From NCBI RefSeq assembly GCF_024055895.1, contig NZ_JAMXLE010000002.1:372001-436000 (forward strand): DNA of 64,000 bases, given 5' to 3'. The notes beneath the pieces were generated by a model. It was given only the letters and a program-made list of their open reading frames with translations, had not been told where the DNA came from and ran no database searches. Positions within the stretch are counted from its first letter, which is position 1, and the number at the start of each line of letters is the position of its first letter. Source of the DNA: Rhizobium sp. L1K21. GTDB taxonomy: Bacteria > Pseudomonadota > Alphaproteobacteria > Rhizobiales > Rhizobiaceae. The position numbers were made by a program, and so were the translations under genes. Positions 17,461-25,199 of this stretch are shown here, one piece after another.

Positions 17461-17698
17461 GGGTGGCGCATATAGCAGCGGTCACGGCTTCCGCATAGTG
17501 AAAAAGAAGCGTTTGAGCCCTGCAAACTCGAGAAATGCAGGGCATTGGCCTGTCTGAAGCCATCCGAGGCAAAACGGCACCCTGTTCAACTTTATTTTTG
17601 CGATATGCCAGAAAGTTGCGTTCGCTTGCGCAATCTACATAGTATGTATTTGCCGACCAAATGCACGTTGCAAAACACCAAGCTCAGAAAGACGCCTG

Positions 17699-18193
17699 AT
17701 GGACGACAGCTTTGACCCCAGCCAGCTAGAAATGGTTGTTTTGATGACACCGGATATGGCCAACTTTTCCGGGAAGGTGCACGGCGGCGCGCTTTTGAAC
17801 CTGCTCGATCGGGTGGCCTTTTCGTGTGCCTCGCGCTTTTCGAAGCAATATGCCGTTACGCTGTCGGTCGATCAGGTCGTCTTTCGCCAGCCCATTCATG
17901 TTGGGGAACTGGTGACTTTCCGGGCATCGGTGAATTATGCCGGGCGGACATCCATGGAAATCGGCATACGGGTTGAGGCTGAAAACATTCGCTCTGGCGA
18001 GCGCCGCCACACCAATTCCTGTTATTTCACCATGGTTGCGGTTGATGCGGCCGGAAAGCCAATCCCGGTCCCTTCGCTTCGTACCGACACGGCGGACAAA
18101 AAGCGCCGCCTACGGGCTGCGGAAGTTCGGCGAGAGTTGCGGCGCGAATTTGAGGCGCGTTTCCATGCCGCCCGCAGCAGCGAGCCAATCTGA
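17699..18193 (+). CDS. Acyl-CoA thioesterase, hotdog fold (YciA/BACH type)
   Basis: The 164-residue protein has one hotdog domain: ANFSGKVHGGALLNLLDRVAFSCA carries the typical N/S-x-x-G-x-v-H-G-G core with an active-site Asp, followed by DQVVFRQPIHVGELVTF and ERRHTNSCYFTMVAVD. This pattern is shared by acyl-CoA hydrolases of the BACH/YciA group, which free CoA from short to long acyl-CoAs in the cytosol. The last 30 residues are rich in Arg and Glu and probably helical. The gene stands alone; the ribosome-binding site is weak. Confidence 0.88.
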   Translation: MDDSFDPSQLEMVVLMTPDMANFSGKVHGGALLNLLDRVAFSCASRFSKQYAVTLSVDQVVFRQPIHVGELVTFRASVNYAGRTSMEIGIRVEAENIRSGERRHTNSCYFTMVAVDAAGKPIPVPSLRTDTADKKRRLRAAEVRRELRREFEARFHAARSSEPI

Positions 18194-18204
18194 TGAAATG
18201 AATC

Positions 18205-19071
18205 TCAGACGCCGAATTGATCGGGCCAGTCGCGCCGGGTGACCACCTGGCCCTCGGTTCTCAGCCTGATGACTTCGGCCATATCGATTTCCGTGATGAG
18301 CCAATTGCTTTTCAAAGTATGATCCGTCGGGCTTTCTGCGTAAACGCCACTCGGCGGCATGCCGTAATCTGAAGGAACATAAAGCGCGGCGCGTCCCTTG
18401 TTTTCATCGACGGCGGGAGACCATGGCGCGTCGCCTGCTGTCGGTGAGACCAGCACGGCAATCTGATTTTCCAGCGCACGGGCCTGAGCACCGATGCGCA
18501 CGCGATAAGCGCCGGCCAGCGTGTCCGTGGCGCTTGGGCCGAGGATCAAATCGACGTCCCTTTCCGCAAGGCTGCGGGCCAGCATGGGAAATTCATTGTC
18601 GTAACAAATGAGAATACCCAGCTTGCCGAGCGGCGTCTCAAACACCTTCAACCCGTCGGCACTGCCGGCGATGTCCCACTGTTCCCGCTCGAAGCGGGTC
18701 ATCATGATCTTGTCCTGATAGCCGATCAGCCCGTCGCGGCCATAAAGAAAGGCGCGGTTGCGGTATTTGCCATCGTCACACATGACGGGCGCCGAGCCCG
18801 GGCAGAATGTGATGTTGAAATTGCGGGCAAGCTCGCTCGACAGTTCCAGCCAGGCGGGAAGCAGGTCCTGCAGGCCGGCAATGGAGGCATGAAGATCGCT
18901 ACGTATCTCCGGCGCGAGCTGGCCGGTCAGCGCCATGGCGGAATATTCCGGGAGCAGCAGCAATTCAGCGCCCTTTTCCGCTGCTTCGCGGACAAGCCGC
19001 GTCAGATGGTCCGCATAGGTTTCCGGCGTCTCAATGAGTTCGAAAGCGTATTGGCAAGCGGCAATTTTCAT
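18205..19071 (-). CDS. Carbon-nitrogen hydrolase (nitrilase superfamily)
   Basis: At 288 residues from the ATG at 19071, this is a nitrilase-fold amidase. The Glu-Lys-Cys triad is visible: E in LLLPEYSAMA (about 44), K in GYQDKIMMTRFE (about 117), C in LGILICYDNEFP (about 152). The substrate is not predictable, since the superfamily covers many amides, nitriles and carbamoyl compounds. A longer open frame begins 69 bp upstream, but the chosen ATG overlaps the stop of the upstream GNAT gene as ATGA, a strong sign of coupling. The pair GNAT-nitrilase occurs together, sometimes fused, in other bacteria, so they probably act in one process. Confidence 0.9.
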   Translation of the reverse strand: MKIAACQYAFELIETPETYADHLTRLVREAAEKGAELLLLPEYSAMALTGQLAPEIRSDLHASIAGLQDLLPAWLELSSELARNFNITFCPGSAPVMCDDGKYRNRAFLYGRDGLIGYQDKIMMTRFEREQWDIAGSADGLKVFETPLGKLGILICYDNEFPMLARSLAERDVDLILGPSATDTLAGAYRVRIGAQARALENQIAVLVSPTAGDAPWSPAVDENKGRAALYVPSDYGMPPSGVYAESPTDHTLKSNWLITEIDMAEVIRLRTEGQVVTRRDWPDQFGV

Positions 19072-19658
19072 GGGTCGAGCTCCCTGATCCAGAATGACAG
19101 CGGCTTGGGGCTTTGTGCCGCCTCGTCCAGATCCTGCCATGTAAAGGTAGTGCGTAGGTTGGGGTAATGTTTGTATCCGCGCTTTGTCCAGAAGCGGTCG
19201 AGCGGCACATAGTCGTCGGGCTGACGCGGATGGTCAAGGGGCCGCTCGACGGCACAGAAGGTGCAGGTCAGCAGCCCCAGTTTGCGCGCGTGTGCTTCAC
19301 GTTCTTCAAAATAGCGGACACCGATACCATGACCGCGATATTGTGGCAGCAGGACACTCTCGCCGAAATAAAATATCTTCGAAGGATCATAGCCAGCTGC
19401 CAGGAACGGCGCTTTCACCTCATCCGTTTCATCGGCCATCGGCATACCGGTCGAAGCGCCAATCACCTTGTCTCCATCGAACGCCAAAACAAAGACAGCG
19501 CCTTCAGAGCGGGCATAGGTTGATAGATAGTTCCTCTCATAAGTCTCACTACCTTCATAGAGGTAGGGAAAGGCACGAAACACCGTGATGCGCAGACGCG
19601 CGAGGTCATCAAAATAGGGCGCTGCGGCGCGATTGGGAAAAGATTTGACCGTAATCAT
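19068..19658 (-). CDS. GNAT family N-acetyltransferase, nitrilase-linked
   Basis: The protein (196 residues from the ATG at 19658) is a Gcn5-related acetyltransferase. The acetyl-CoA loop is seen in LLPQYRGHGIGVRYF, fitting Q/R-x-x-G-x-G/A, and the C-terminal half has LDRFWTKRGYKHYP, the usual strand before the end of the fold. An in-frame start at 19715 would add 19 residues and leave only 14 bp to the divergent SnoaL gene, so the shorter form is preferred. The stop overlaps the nitrilase start. The acceptor is unknown. Confidence 0.85.
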   Translation of the reverse strand: MITVKSFPNRAAAPYFDDLARLRITVFRAFPYLYEGSETYERNYLSTYARSEGAVFVLAFDGDKVIGASTGMPMADETDEVKAPFLAAGYDPSKIFYFGESVLLPQYRGHGIGVRYFEEREAHARKLGLLTCTFCAVERPLDHPRQPDDYVPLDRFWTKRGYKHYPNLRTTFTWQDLDEAAQSPKPLSFWIRELDP

Positions 19659-19729
19659 CAGTGGGCATTTTCCAATAGTCTGATAGCTGGTTATATCCAT
19701 GACAACATGATTCACAATCGGAGAAATGC

Positions 19730-20131
19730 ATGAAAGCCGCCGACATTATCGCTGCCTATTACGACGCCTTCAACCGCCAGGATATGGAGACTTTCCTCTC
19801 CTTGCTGACAGACGACGTAGCCCACGACATCAATCAGGGCGAACGCCAGAGCGGCAAGGAGGCTTTTGCAGGCTTCATGGAACATATGAACCGCTGCTAC
19901 AAGGAAAACCTGACCGATATGGTGATCATGGCCAGCGACGATGGCAGCCGCGCCTCTGCTGAATTTACCGTCAATGGCGAATATCTGACGACGGACGAAG
20001 GACTTCCCGAAGCCAACGGACAAAAATATGTTCTACCAGCAGGCGCATTTTTCGAACTGCGGGACGGCAAGGTTGCCCGTGTTACCAATTATTACAATTT
20101 GAACGACTGGATCGCTCAGGTTGGCGGTTAA
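19730..20131 (+). CDS. SnoaL-like / ketosteroid isomerase-related protein (NTF2 fold)
   Basis: At 133 residues this is a small alpha+beta barrel protein of the NTF2-like superfamily. It begins MKAADIIAAYYDAFNRQDMETFLSLL, the typical first helices, contains DDVAHDINQGER, and ends with FFELRDGKVARVTNYYNLNDW, the family's closing strands. Enzymes of this fold are isomerases, cyclases or dehydratases, while many are only ligand binders. No specific active site can be assigned. GGAG precedes the ATG. The next feature downstream is a long imperfect hairpin. Confidence 0.82.
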   Translation: MKAADIIAAYYDAFNRQDMETFLSLLTDDVAHDINQGERQSGKEAFAGFMEHMNRCYKENLTDMVIMASDDGSRASAEFTVNGEYLTTDEGLPEANGQKYVLPAGAFFELRDGKVARVTNYYNLNDWIAQVGG

Positions 20132-20149
20132 GCTTATATTCCAACTGAA

Positions 20150-20188
20150 TTAAAGCAGATTAATCTAATTTCGATTAAGCTGCTTTAA
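20150..20188 (+). repeat. 39-bp imperfect inverted repeat after the SnoaL gene
   Basis: TTAAAGCAG (20150-20158) and TTAATC (20160-20165) pair with GATTAA (20173-20178) and CTGCTTTAA (20180-20188); only the A/G at 20159/20179 mismatches. It lies 19 bp after the SnoaL stop. No T-run follows, so it may be a weak terminator, an mRNA-stabilising hairpin or a protein site. Confidence 0.7.
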
Positions 20189-20282
20189 ACGGCCTATATG
20201 TTGCGGATGTCGACTACGTTTCCGGCAATCTGGATGCGTTTTCGGCACGGCATATTCGCACGATAAAAGCCACCCCCCTTGA

Positions 20283-20319
20283 CTCCATTATAAGAGATTG
20301 CAATTCTCTTATAATGGAG
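20283..20319. promoter_or_regulatory. Perfect 15-bp inverted repeat overlapping the XRE-cupin start
   Basis: CTCCATTATAAGAGA (20283-20297) and TCTCTTATAATGGAG (20305-20319) are exact reverse complements around 7 bp. The right arm contains the predicted ATG (20314) and a TATAAT; the left arm follows TTGACT (20279-20284). It is a likely operator for autoregulation by the XRE protein. Confidence 0.7.
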
Positions 20320-20892
20320 AACTCGATTGAAACACTTGAAGCGCGCATTGGCGACGACCTCAAGACATTGCGAACCGCCAAGGGTCTGACGATCGATCAG
20401 CTTGCAGCGGAGTCAGGCGTCTCACGCGCGATGATTTCGCGCGTTGAGCGAGGCGAAGCCAATCCGACTGCCGTTTTGCTGGCAAGGCTTCTTGGTCCCC
20501 TCGGACAGTCGCTCTCCGACTTTTTTGCACTCGCGGACACGAAACAGAATGTCACGCCATTGCGGCGGCGTGGCGAGCAAGGCGCGTGGCGCGATCCGCA
20601 GACAGGTTATCTACGACGTTCTGTTTCCCCAAATGGGTTCAACACCGGCGTGGATATTATCGAGGTTGAATTGCCGGGGAAAGCGCGCGTCTCTTACGAT
20701 CCTTTGCCGACAATCCACAATCAATCGCAGTATGTCTGGCTTTTCGAGGGTGCGCTGGAGATGGACGCCAATGGGCAGACCCATCAGATGGCGGCTGGCG
20801 ACTGCCTGTTTATGACGCTCAACCAGCGTCACGTTTTCCACAACCCCGCGGATCACCCCTGCCGCTATGCCGTGATCTTGAAGAAGAGCTGA
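20314..20892 (+). CDS. XRE-family transcriptional regulator with C-terminal cupin
   Basis: At 192 residues, this regulator has an N-terminal helix-turn-helix (about 14-68; LTIDQLAAESGVSRAMISRVERG) joined to a cupin sensor domain (about 110-190) with DPLPTIHNQSQYVWLFEGALE and GDCLFMTLNQRHVFHNP. Regulators of this build usually control a neighbouring metabolic or transport gene in response to a small ligand. The ATG has no Shine-Dalgarno sequence and lies within a perfect inverted repeat, so the mRNA may be leaderless or the true start may lie a little downstream. A GNAT gene follows after 2 bp and is probably in the same operon. Confidence 0.88.
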   Translation: MENSIETLEARIGDDLKTLRTAKGLTIDQLAAESGVSRAMISRVERGEANPTAVLLARLLGPLGQSLSDFFALADTKQNVTPLRRRGEQGAWRDPQTGYLRRSVSPNGFNTGVDIIEVELPGKARVSYDPLPTIHNQSQYVWLFEGALEMDANGQTHQMAAGDCLFMTLNQRHVFHNPADHPCRYAVILKKS

Positions 20893-20894
20893 CC

Positions 20895-21413
20895 ATGATT
20901 GAAATCCTGCAACTTGAAGAAGCCGCAACCCTGGCTGCAATCGATGAATTGAGTTCGCTTTTTTCGCAATGCGTGGACGGCGGGGCGTCGATGGGCTTCA
21001 TGGCACCGTTTCCGCCGGAACAAGCCGCAGTCTACTGGTTTGAAGTTGCAAAATCGGTCGGAAGAAACGACCTCATTCTTCTTGTCGCCCGTCTGAATGG
21101 CCGCATTGAGGGTACAGTTCAGTTGGGTATTGCCACACCGCCAAACCAGCCGCACCGTGCCGACATCAAGAAGCTGATGGTCAGCCCTGCGGCCCGCGGA
21201 CACGGCCTATCCCGCGCGTTGATGGATGCCGCAGAAACCACCGCGCTCAAAGCAGGCCGGAGCCTTCTGGTTCTTGACACGGCGACAGGCGAACCGGCGG
21301 AAAAGATCTATGAACATTTGGGTTGGGTTCGGTCGGGGACGATCCCCAACTATGCGCTTTTTCCCGATGGGCGCTTCTGCGATACCACCATTTTCTACAA
21401 GCAACTGGCCTAG
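20895..21413 (+). CDS. GNAT family N-acetyltransferase
   Basis: The 172-residue protein has a standard GNAT fold: a substrate-side strand GRIEGTVQLGIA, the pyrophosphate loop VSPAARGHGLSRALMDAAE (R-G-x-G-x with R at position 1), and the closing LVLDTATGEPAEKIYEHLGW and ALFPDGRFCDTTIFYKQL. The EK/EPAEKIYE-x-x-G segment is common in small-molecule acetyltransferases that confer resistance or detoxification. It directly follows the XRE-cupin regulator, which likely controls it. The acceptor cannot be told. Confidence 0.88.
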   Translation: MIEILQLEEAATLAAIDELSSLFSQCVDGGASMGFMAPFPPEQAAVYWFEVAKSVGRNDLILLVARLNGRIEGTVQLGIATPPNQPHRADIKKLMVSPAARGHGLSRALMDAAETTALKAGRSLLVLDTATGEPAEKIYEHLGWVRSGTIPNYALFPDGRFCDTTIFYKQLA

Positions 21414-21475
21414 ACGGTGCGAGGCTGGTATCGAAGGCACTGAGCGGGAATCAATCCGCTGCGAAGACGTTTTGA

Positions 21476-22615
21476 ATGCCTGAGAAAGTCACCGTCACCC
21501 GTTTGAAGCTTACCGATTTCCGCAATTATGCGGAACTTGCGCTGGATCTTGATGGGCAGCATGTCGTGCTGACGGGAGATAACGGTTCCGGCAAGACCAA
21601 TCTCATGGAAGCCGTCTCGCTTCTGTCGCCCGGTCGTGGCCTGCGGCGCGCGGCTTATGCAGATGTTGTGCGCAAGGACGCGGAAAACGGATTTACAGTT
21701 TTTGCCGCGCTTGACGGCATGGCCGGAGAAGCATCAATCGGCACCGGCGTCGATGGACCAGGGGATGAGGCGGCAAACCGGCGGCTTCGCATCAATGGCA
21801 TTGCAGCGCGGGCCATTGATGAACTTTCCGACCATGTGCGGGTGCTCTGGCTGACACCATCAATGGATGGCTTGTTTACCGGGGGCGCGTCAGACCGGCG
21901 GCGGTTTCTGGATCGCCTTGTGCTCTCGATCGATCCCGCGCATGGGCGGCGGGTGACGGATTTCGAGCGAGCCATGCGCGGGCGGAATAAGCTCCTGTCA
22001 GAGCCCGGGTGGGACGCGGCCTGGCTCGCAGCCCTTGAAGAACAGATGGCGAGTCTCGGCGTTGCCCTTCACATGGCACGTCAGGAGATGATCGGCTTGC
22101 TCACCGGTCTGGTTGAGCATGGGGAGCCGGCTGTTGCCTTTCCCGTGCCGCTTTTGGGGCTCGCCGGCTTTCTCGACGGGGCGTGGGGCCGACCGGCCGG
22201 CGACATCGAAGATCATTATCGTGACATTCTCCGACAAACACGCGGGCGCGATGCGGCGGCAGGCCGTGCGCTCGACGGCCCCCACCGCGCTGATCTTCTT
22301 ATCCGTCACCGGGCCAAGGATATTGAAGCTGCCCGATGTTCAACCGGCGAACAGAAAGCCCTGCTTGTCGGGCTTGTTCTGGCGCATGCCCGGCTGACGG
22401 CTCGCCTGACAGGATTTGCACCACTATTGTTGCTGGACGAAATTGCCGCTCACCTGGATGAGCATCGTCGCGCAGTCCTGTTCGATCTCGTCGATGCACT
22501 GGGTGGACAAGCCTTCATGACCGGCACGGATGCGTCTATGTTCGCAAGCCTCGGTGATCGGGCGCAATTCTTCACCGTTCATAATGGCAGTGTGCGCGAA
22601 AGGGAGGCTGAATAG
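21476..22615 (+). CDS. recF: DNA replication and repair protein RecF
   Basis: RecF is an SMC/ABC-like ATPase that, with RecO and RecR, loads RecA at single-strand gaps. The 379 residues begin with VTRLKLTDFRNYAELALDL and Walker A GDNGSGKTNLMEAV (about 36-46), show RRFLDRLVLSID in the middle, the ABC signature region in STGEQKALLVGLVLAHA, and Walker B LLLLDEIAAHLD near 320. It is not next to dnaA-dnaN here, as is normal in this order. The moeB start follows directly after the stop, so the two may be cotranscribed. Confidence 0.96.
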   Translation: MPEKVTVTRLKLTDFRNYAELALDLDGQHVVLTGDNGSGKTNLMEAVSLLSPGRGLRRAAYADVVRKDAENGFTVFAALDGMAGEASIGTGVDGPGDEAANRRLRINGIAARAIDELSDHVRVLWLTPSMDGLFTGGASDRRRFLDRLVLSIDPAHGRRVTDFERAMRGRNKLLSEPGWDAAWLAALEEQMASLGVALHMARQEMIGLLTGLVEHGEPAVAFPVPLLGLAGFLDGAWGRPAGDIEDHYRDILRQTRGRDAAAGRALDGPHRADLLIRHRAKDIEAARCSTGEQKALLVGLVLAHARLTARLTGFAPLLLLDEIAAHLDEHRRAVLFDLVDALGGQAFMTGTDASMFASLGDRAQFFTVHNGSVREREAE

Positions 22616-23380
22616 ATGAGCAGCGATGGCGATAAACTTTCAAGCGACGAAATTTCTCGCTATGCGCGGCATATCGTGCTCGCCGAGATCGGCGGCCCTG
22701 GCCAGCAGAAGTTGAAGAATTCCAAAGTTCTGGTGATCGGTGCAGGGGGACTCGGTGCGCCTGTGCTGCAATATCTCGCCGCAGCAGGCGTCGGCACCAT
22801 CGGCATTATTGATGATGATACTGTGTCGCTCTCCAACCTCCAGAGGCAGGTGATCCACCGAACAGCAGATATTGGCCTTGCCAAAACGGAAAGCGCTATT
22901 GCAGCAATCCAGGAGATCAATCCGCATGTCAAAACGGTCAGCCACGACGAGAGGCTGACGGCGGATAATGCCGAACATATCATTGCAGGCTATGATATTC
23001 TCATTGATGGTTCCGATAATTTTGACACGCGCTACCTGGCCGCCGACACGGCGGAGCGGGCGAAGGTTCCGCTTGTGACTGGAGCGGTAGGCCGCTTTGA
23101 CGGTTCAGTAACCGTGCTTACCCCTTATGAGACCGGCCCCGACGGCGAGTTGCTGCCTGGATATCGCGACCTCTTTCCAGAGCCGCCTCCGGCAGGCATG
23201 GTGCCGACCTGCGTGGAAGCCGGAGTGGTTGGCGCGCTCACGGGTGTCATCGGCACGCTCATGGCCATGGAAGTGATCAAACTGATCACCGGCAGCGGTG
23301 AGCCACTGATCGGGCGGCTTCTGCTTTATGACGGGCTGTCGGCCCGTTTCGATACGATTCGCTACAAAAGACCGCATTGA
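22616..23380 (+). CDS. moeB: HesA/MoeB/ThiF family adenylyltransferase
   Basis: The 254-residue protein adenylates the C terminus of a ubiquitin-like sulfur carrier (MoaD for molybdopterin or ThiS for thiamine). It has SRYARHIVLAEIGGPGQQKL, the ATP-binding glycine motif VIGAGGLGAPVLQYLAAAGVG (about 41-60), the SNLQRQ arginine element, and the adenylation Asp in DGSDNFDTRY. The four zinc-binding cysteines seen in E. coli MoeB are not evident; only C201 appears in PTCVEAG, common in the short alphaproteobacterial forms. MoeB versus ThiF cannot be settled by sequence reading. The gene starts right after the recF stop. Confidence 0.88.
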   Translation: MSSDGDKLSSDEISRYARHIVLAEIGGPGQQKLKNSKVLVIGAGGLGAPVLQYLAAAGVGTIGIIDDDTVSLSNLQRQVIHRTADIGLAKTESAIAAIQEINPHVKTVSHDERLTADNAEHIIAGYDILIDGSDNFDTRYLAADTAERAKVPLVTGAVGRFDGSVTVLTPYETGPDGELLPGYRDLFPEPPPAGMVPTCVEAGVVGALTGVIGTLMAMEVIKLITGSGEPLIGRLLLYDGLSARFDTIRYKRPH

Positions 23381-23401
23381 CGCCAGAGCTGCCACGCGTT
23401 A

Positions 23402-23418
23402 TTTAGAATTATTCTAAT
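23402..23418. promoter_or_regulatory. Iron control element (Irr box) upstream of mbfA
   Basis: TTTAGAATTATTCTAAT contains the exact 7-bp inverted repeat TTAGAAT-T-ATTCTAA. It matches the rhizobial ICE motif bound by the heme-sensing regulator Irr. It lies 13 bp before the mbfA ATG, a position suited to repression. mbfA is an established Irr target in Agrobacterium and Bradyrhizobium; binding here is inferred. Confidence 0.8.
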
Positions 23419-23430
23419 CTGGATTTTGCG

Positions 23431-24414
23431 ATGTTTTCTCGTTTTTTTGGCAGTTCGAAACGTTCCTTCACCTCCCTTTCCGAACAGGAAATCCTGGCGC
23501 TCGCCATCTCTTCGGAAGAAGATGATGCACGCATCTATCTGGCCTATGCCGATAAGCTGCGTGACCAATATCCTCAGTCTGCAAAAGTGTTTGAGGATAT
23601 GGCAGACGTGGAAAACACCCATCGCAGGATGCTGATCGACATGCATACTGCGCGTTTTGGCGACCGCATTCCACTGATCCGGCGTGAACATGTCAGTGGC
23701 TTCTATCAGCGAAAGCCGGATTGGCTGGCCAGCACGATTTCACCGGAAGATATGGCCGCCGAAGCCGAGAACATGGAGGCCGGCGCCTACCGCTTCTACA
23801 TGGAAGCCATCAAACAGGTCAGCGATGCTGACACGCGCAAGCTGCTCGGCGACCTGGCGCTCGCAGAACAAGGCCACGAAGACGTGGCGCGCATGCTGGA
23901 TGAAAAACACCGACCTGAATCGGTGAAAAGCGACGAGGCGGAAACGGCGCGGCGGCAGTTCATTCTGACCTATGTTCAGCCGGGTCTTGCTGGTCTTATG
24001 GACGGGTCCGTTTCAACGCTTGCGCCCATCTTTGCGGCCGCCTTTGCCACACAAGATACATGGCAAACCTTTCTTGTCGGCCTTTCGGCCTCCGTGGGTG
24101 CCGGCATTTCGATGGGTTTCACTGAAGCGGCTCATGATGACGGCAAGCTGTCGGGGCGCGGTTCACCCGTCAAGCGTGGACTGGCTTCAGGCATCATGAC
24201 GGCATTGGGCGGGCTCGGCCATGCCCTGCCCTACCTCATTCCACATTTCATGACAGCGACTGTCACCGCAATTGCAGTGGTCTTTTTCGAACTTTGGGCA
24301 ATCGCCTTCATTCAGAACAAGTATATGGAGACGCCATTCCTCAGAGCTGCGTTCCAGGTCGTACTTGGGGGTGGACTGGTCCTGGCTGCGGGCATACTCA
24401 TTGGAAATGCCTGA
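23431..24414 (+). CDS. mbfA: Membrane-bound ferritin-like iron exporter MbfA
   Basis: MbfA couples an N-terminal cytoplasmic ferritin-like domain to a C-terminal VIT1/CCC1 membrane domain and exports iron, protecting against iron and peroxide stress. In the 327 residues, the ferritin-like four-helix part (about 15-165) carries the metal-ligand helices SEEDDARIYLAYAD, DVENTHRRM, EAENMEAGAYRFYMEAI and LAEQGHEDV. The membrane half starts with GLAGLMDGSVSTLAPIFAAAF and has about five hydrophobic segments. An Irr-type ICE box lies just upstream, in line with iron-dependent derepression. It is separated from moeB by 50 bp. Confidence 0.93.
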   Translation: MFSRFFGSSKRSFTSLSEQEILALAISSEEDDARIYLAYADKLRDQYPQSAKVFEDMADVENTHRRMLIDMHTARFGDRIPLIRREHVSGFYQRKPDWLASTISPEDMAAEAENMEAGAYRFYMEAIKQVSDADTRKLLGDLALAEQGHEDVARMLDEKHRPESVKSDEAETARRQFILTYVQPGLAGLMDGSVSTLAPIFAAAFATQDTWQTFLVGLSASVGAGISMGFTEAAHDDGKLSGRGSPVKRGLASGIMTALGGLGHALPYLIPHFMTATVTAIAVVFFELWAIAFIQNKYMETPFLRAAFQVVLGGGLVLAAGILIGNA

Positions 24415-24428
24415 GCCAAAGGCCGGGC

Positions 24429-25040
24429 TTATTTGCGCAAAGCGCCAACCACCACGTCCTGGCCATTCTCGATCGTAACCCAACGACCGGCATTGGTCAC
24501 GGATTGGCGCTTGAGGTAGTGATAGGGCGTATCCGTCCAGATTTTCACCTGATTGTCTAGGTTGTCCAGAATATAGTCGCCGTCAGCAGTACGCACGGTC
24601 AAAACCGCATGCCCCTCGCCGTCCGGTTTGCGCACAACAGTAATCAGGAGATCGTTTTCAGGTATGCCCTTGGCGATCAGTTCGCGCCGCTTTTCGAGAA
24701 CAAAGTCTTCGCAATCGCCCGCATCCACCGGATATTCCCAAACCTCGTCGCGGCCATAAAGCTGCTGGTCGGTCATCGGCACGATCCTGCGGTTCACGGC
24801 AAGATTGACCTCGCGGATCAATTGCCAGCCGTAGGATGTCAGTCTTGGCGGAGCGGTATCCTGCGCCTTTTCGGCACAATCGGCCTTGTGTACCTGGCAA
24901 AACTCGTAATGGCCGATCGGTTGCGAGGTCGTGCTGCCCGTCTGCATGGCGAGGGGTGTCGTGGCGTTGGCCACGGCTGAAGGGGCGACACCAAGCAGAA
25001 GCGCCGAAACTGTGGCCGCTATGCGGTATCTGAACGCCAT
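24429..25040 (-). CDS. Bacterial transglutaminase-like cysteine proteinase (BTLCP) family protein, exported
   Basis: At 203 residues it has an N-terminal signal peptide (about 1-25, ending near ANATT). The papain-like BTLCP domain follows, with a Cys-His-Asp triad visible as GDCEDFVLEKR, EGHAVLTVRT and YILDNLDNQ. BTLCP proteins are widespread in alpha- and gammaproteobacteria; the LapG type cleaves periplasmic adhesins, but most rhizobial members are uncharacterised. There is no cyclic-di-GMP receptor (LapD) neighbour here. Two perfect TTAA-N7-TTAA sites and a GANTC lie in the 75 bp upstream, which suggests control by CtrA and the cell cycle. Confidence 0.9.
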   Translation of the reverse strand: MAFRYRIAATVSALLLGVAPSAVANATTPLAMQTGSTTSQPIGHYEFCQVHKADCAEKAQDTAPPRLTSYGWQLIREVNLAVNRRIVPMTDQQLYGRDEVWEYPVDAGDCEDFVLEKRRELIAKGIPENDLLITVVRKPDGEGHAVLTVRTADGDYILDNLDNQVKIWTDTPYHYLKRQSVTNAGRWVTIENGQDVVVGALRK

Positions 25041-25058
25041 GGGAACCTCGTTAAAAAC

Positions 25059-25113
25059 TTAACAAAGAGTTAAGAACCTAACGGGCTGTGAGTCAACATT
25101 AAGAACCTGTTAA
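25059..25113 (-). promoter_or_regulatory. Two CtrA-type boxes with a GANTC between, upstream of the BTLCP gene
   Basis: TTAA-N7-TTAA occurs exactly at 25059-25073 and 25099-25113, 40 bp apart, with GAGTC at 25090-25094 between them. This is the full-length consensus of the master regulator CtrA. The first box is 19 bp before the BTLCP start, so it could block or guide transcription. Function is inferred from the motifs. Confidence 0.65.
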
Positions 25114-25199
25114 ACCAAAACCGCGCGCAATCATGGTTAAGATCGGTTCAGGGCGGTGTGCCAGGGGAATGCGCAGCATTTTGCAGGTTGGGCCTCCGA

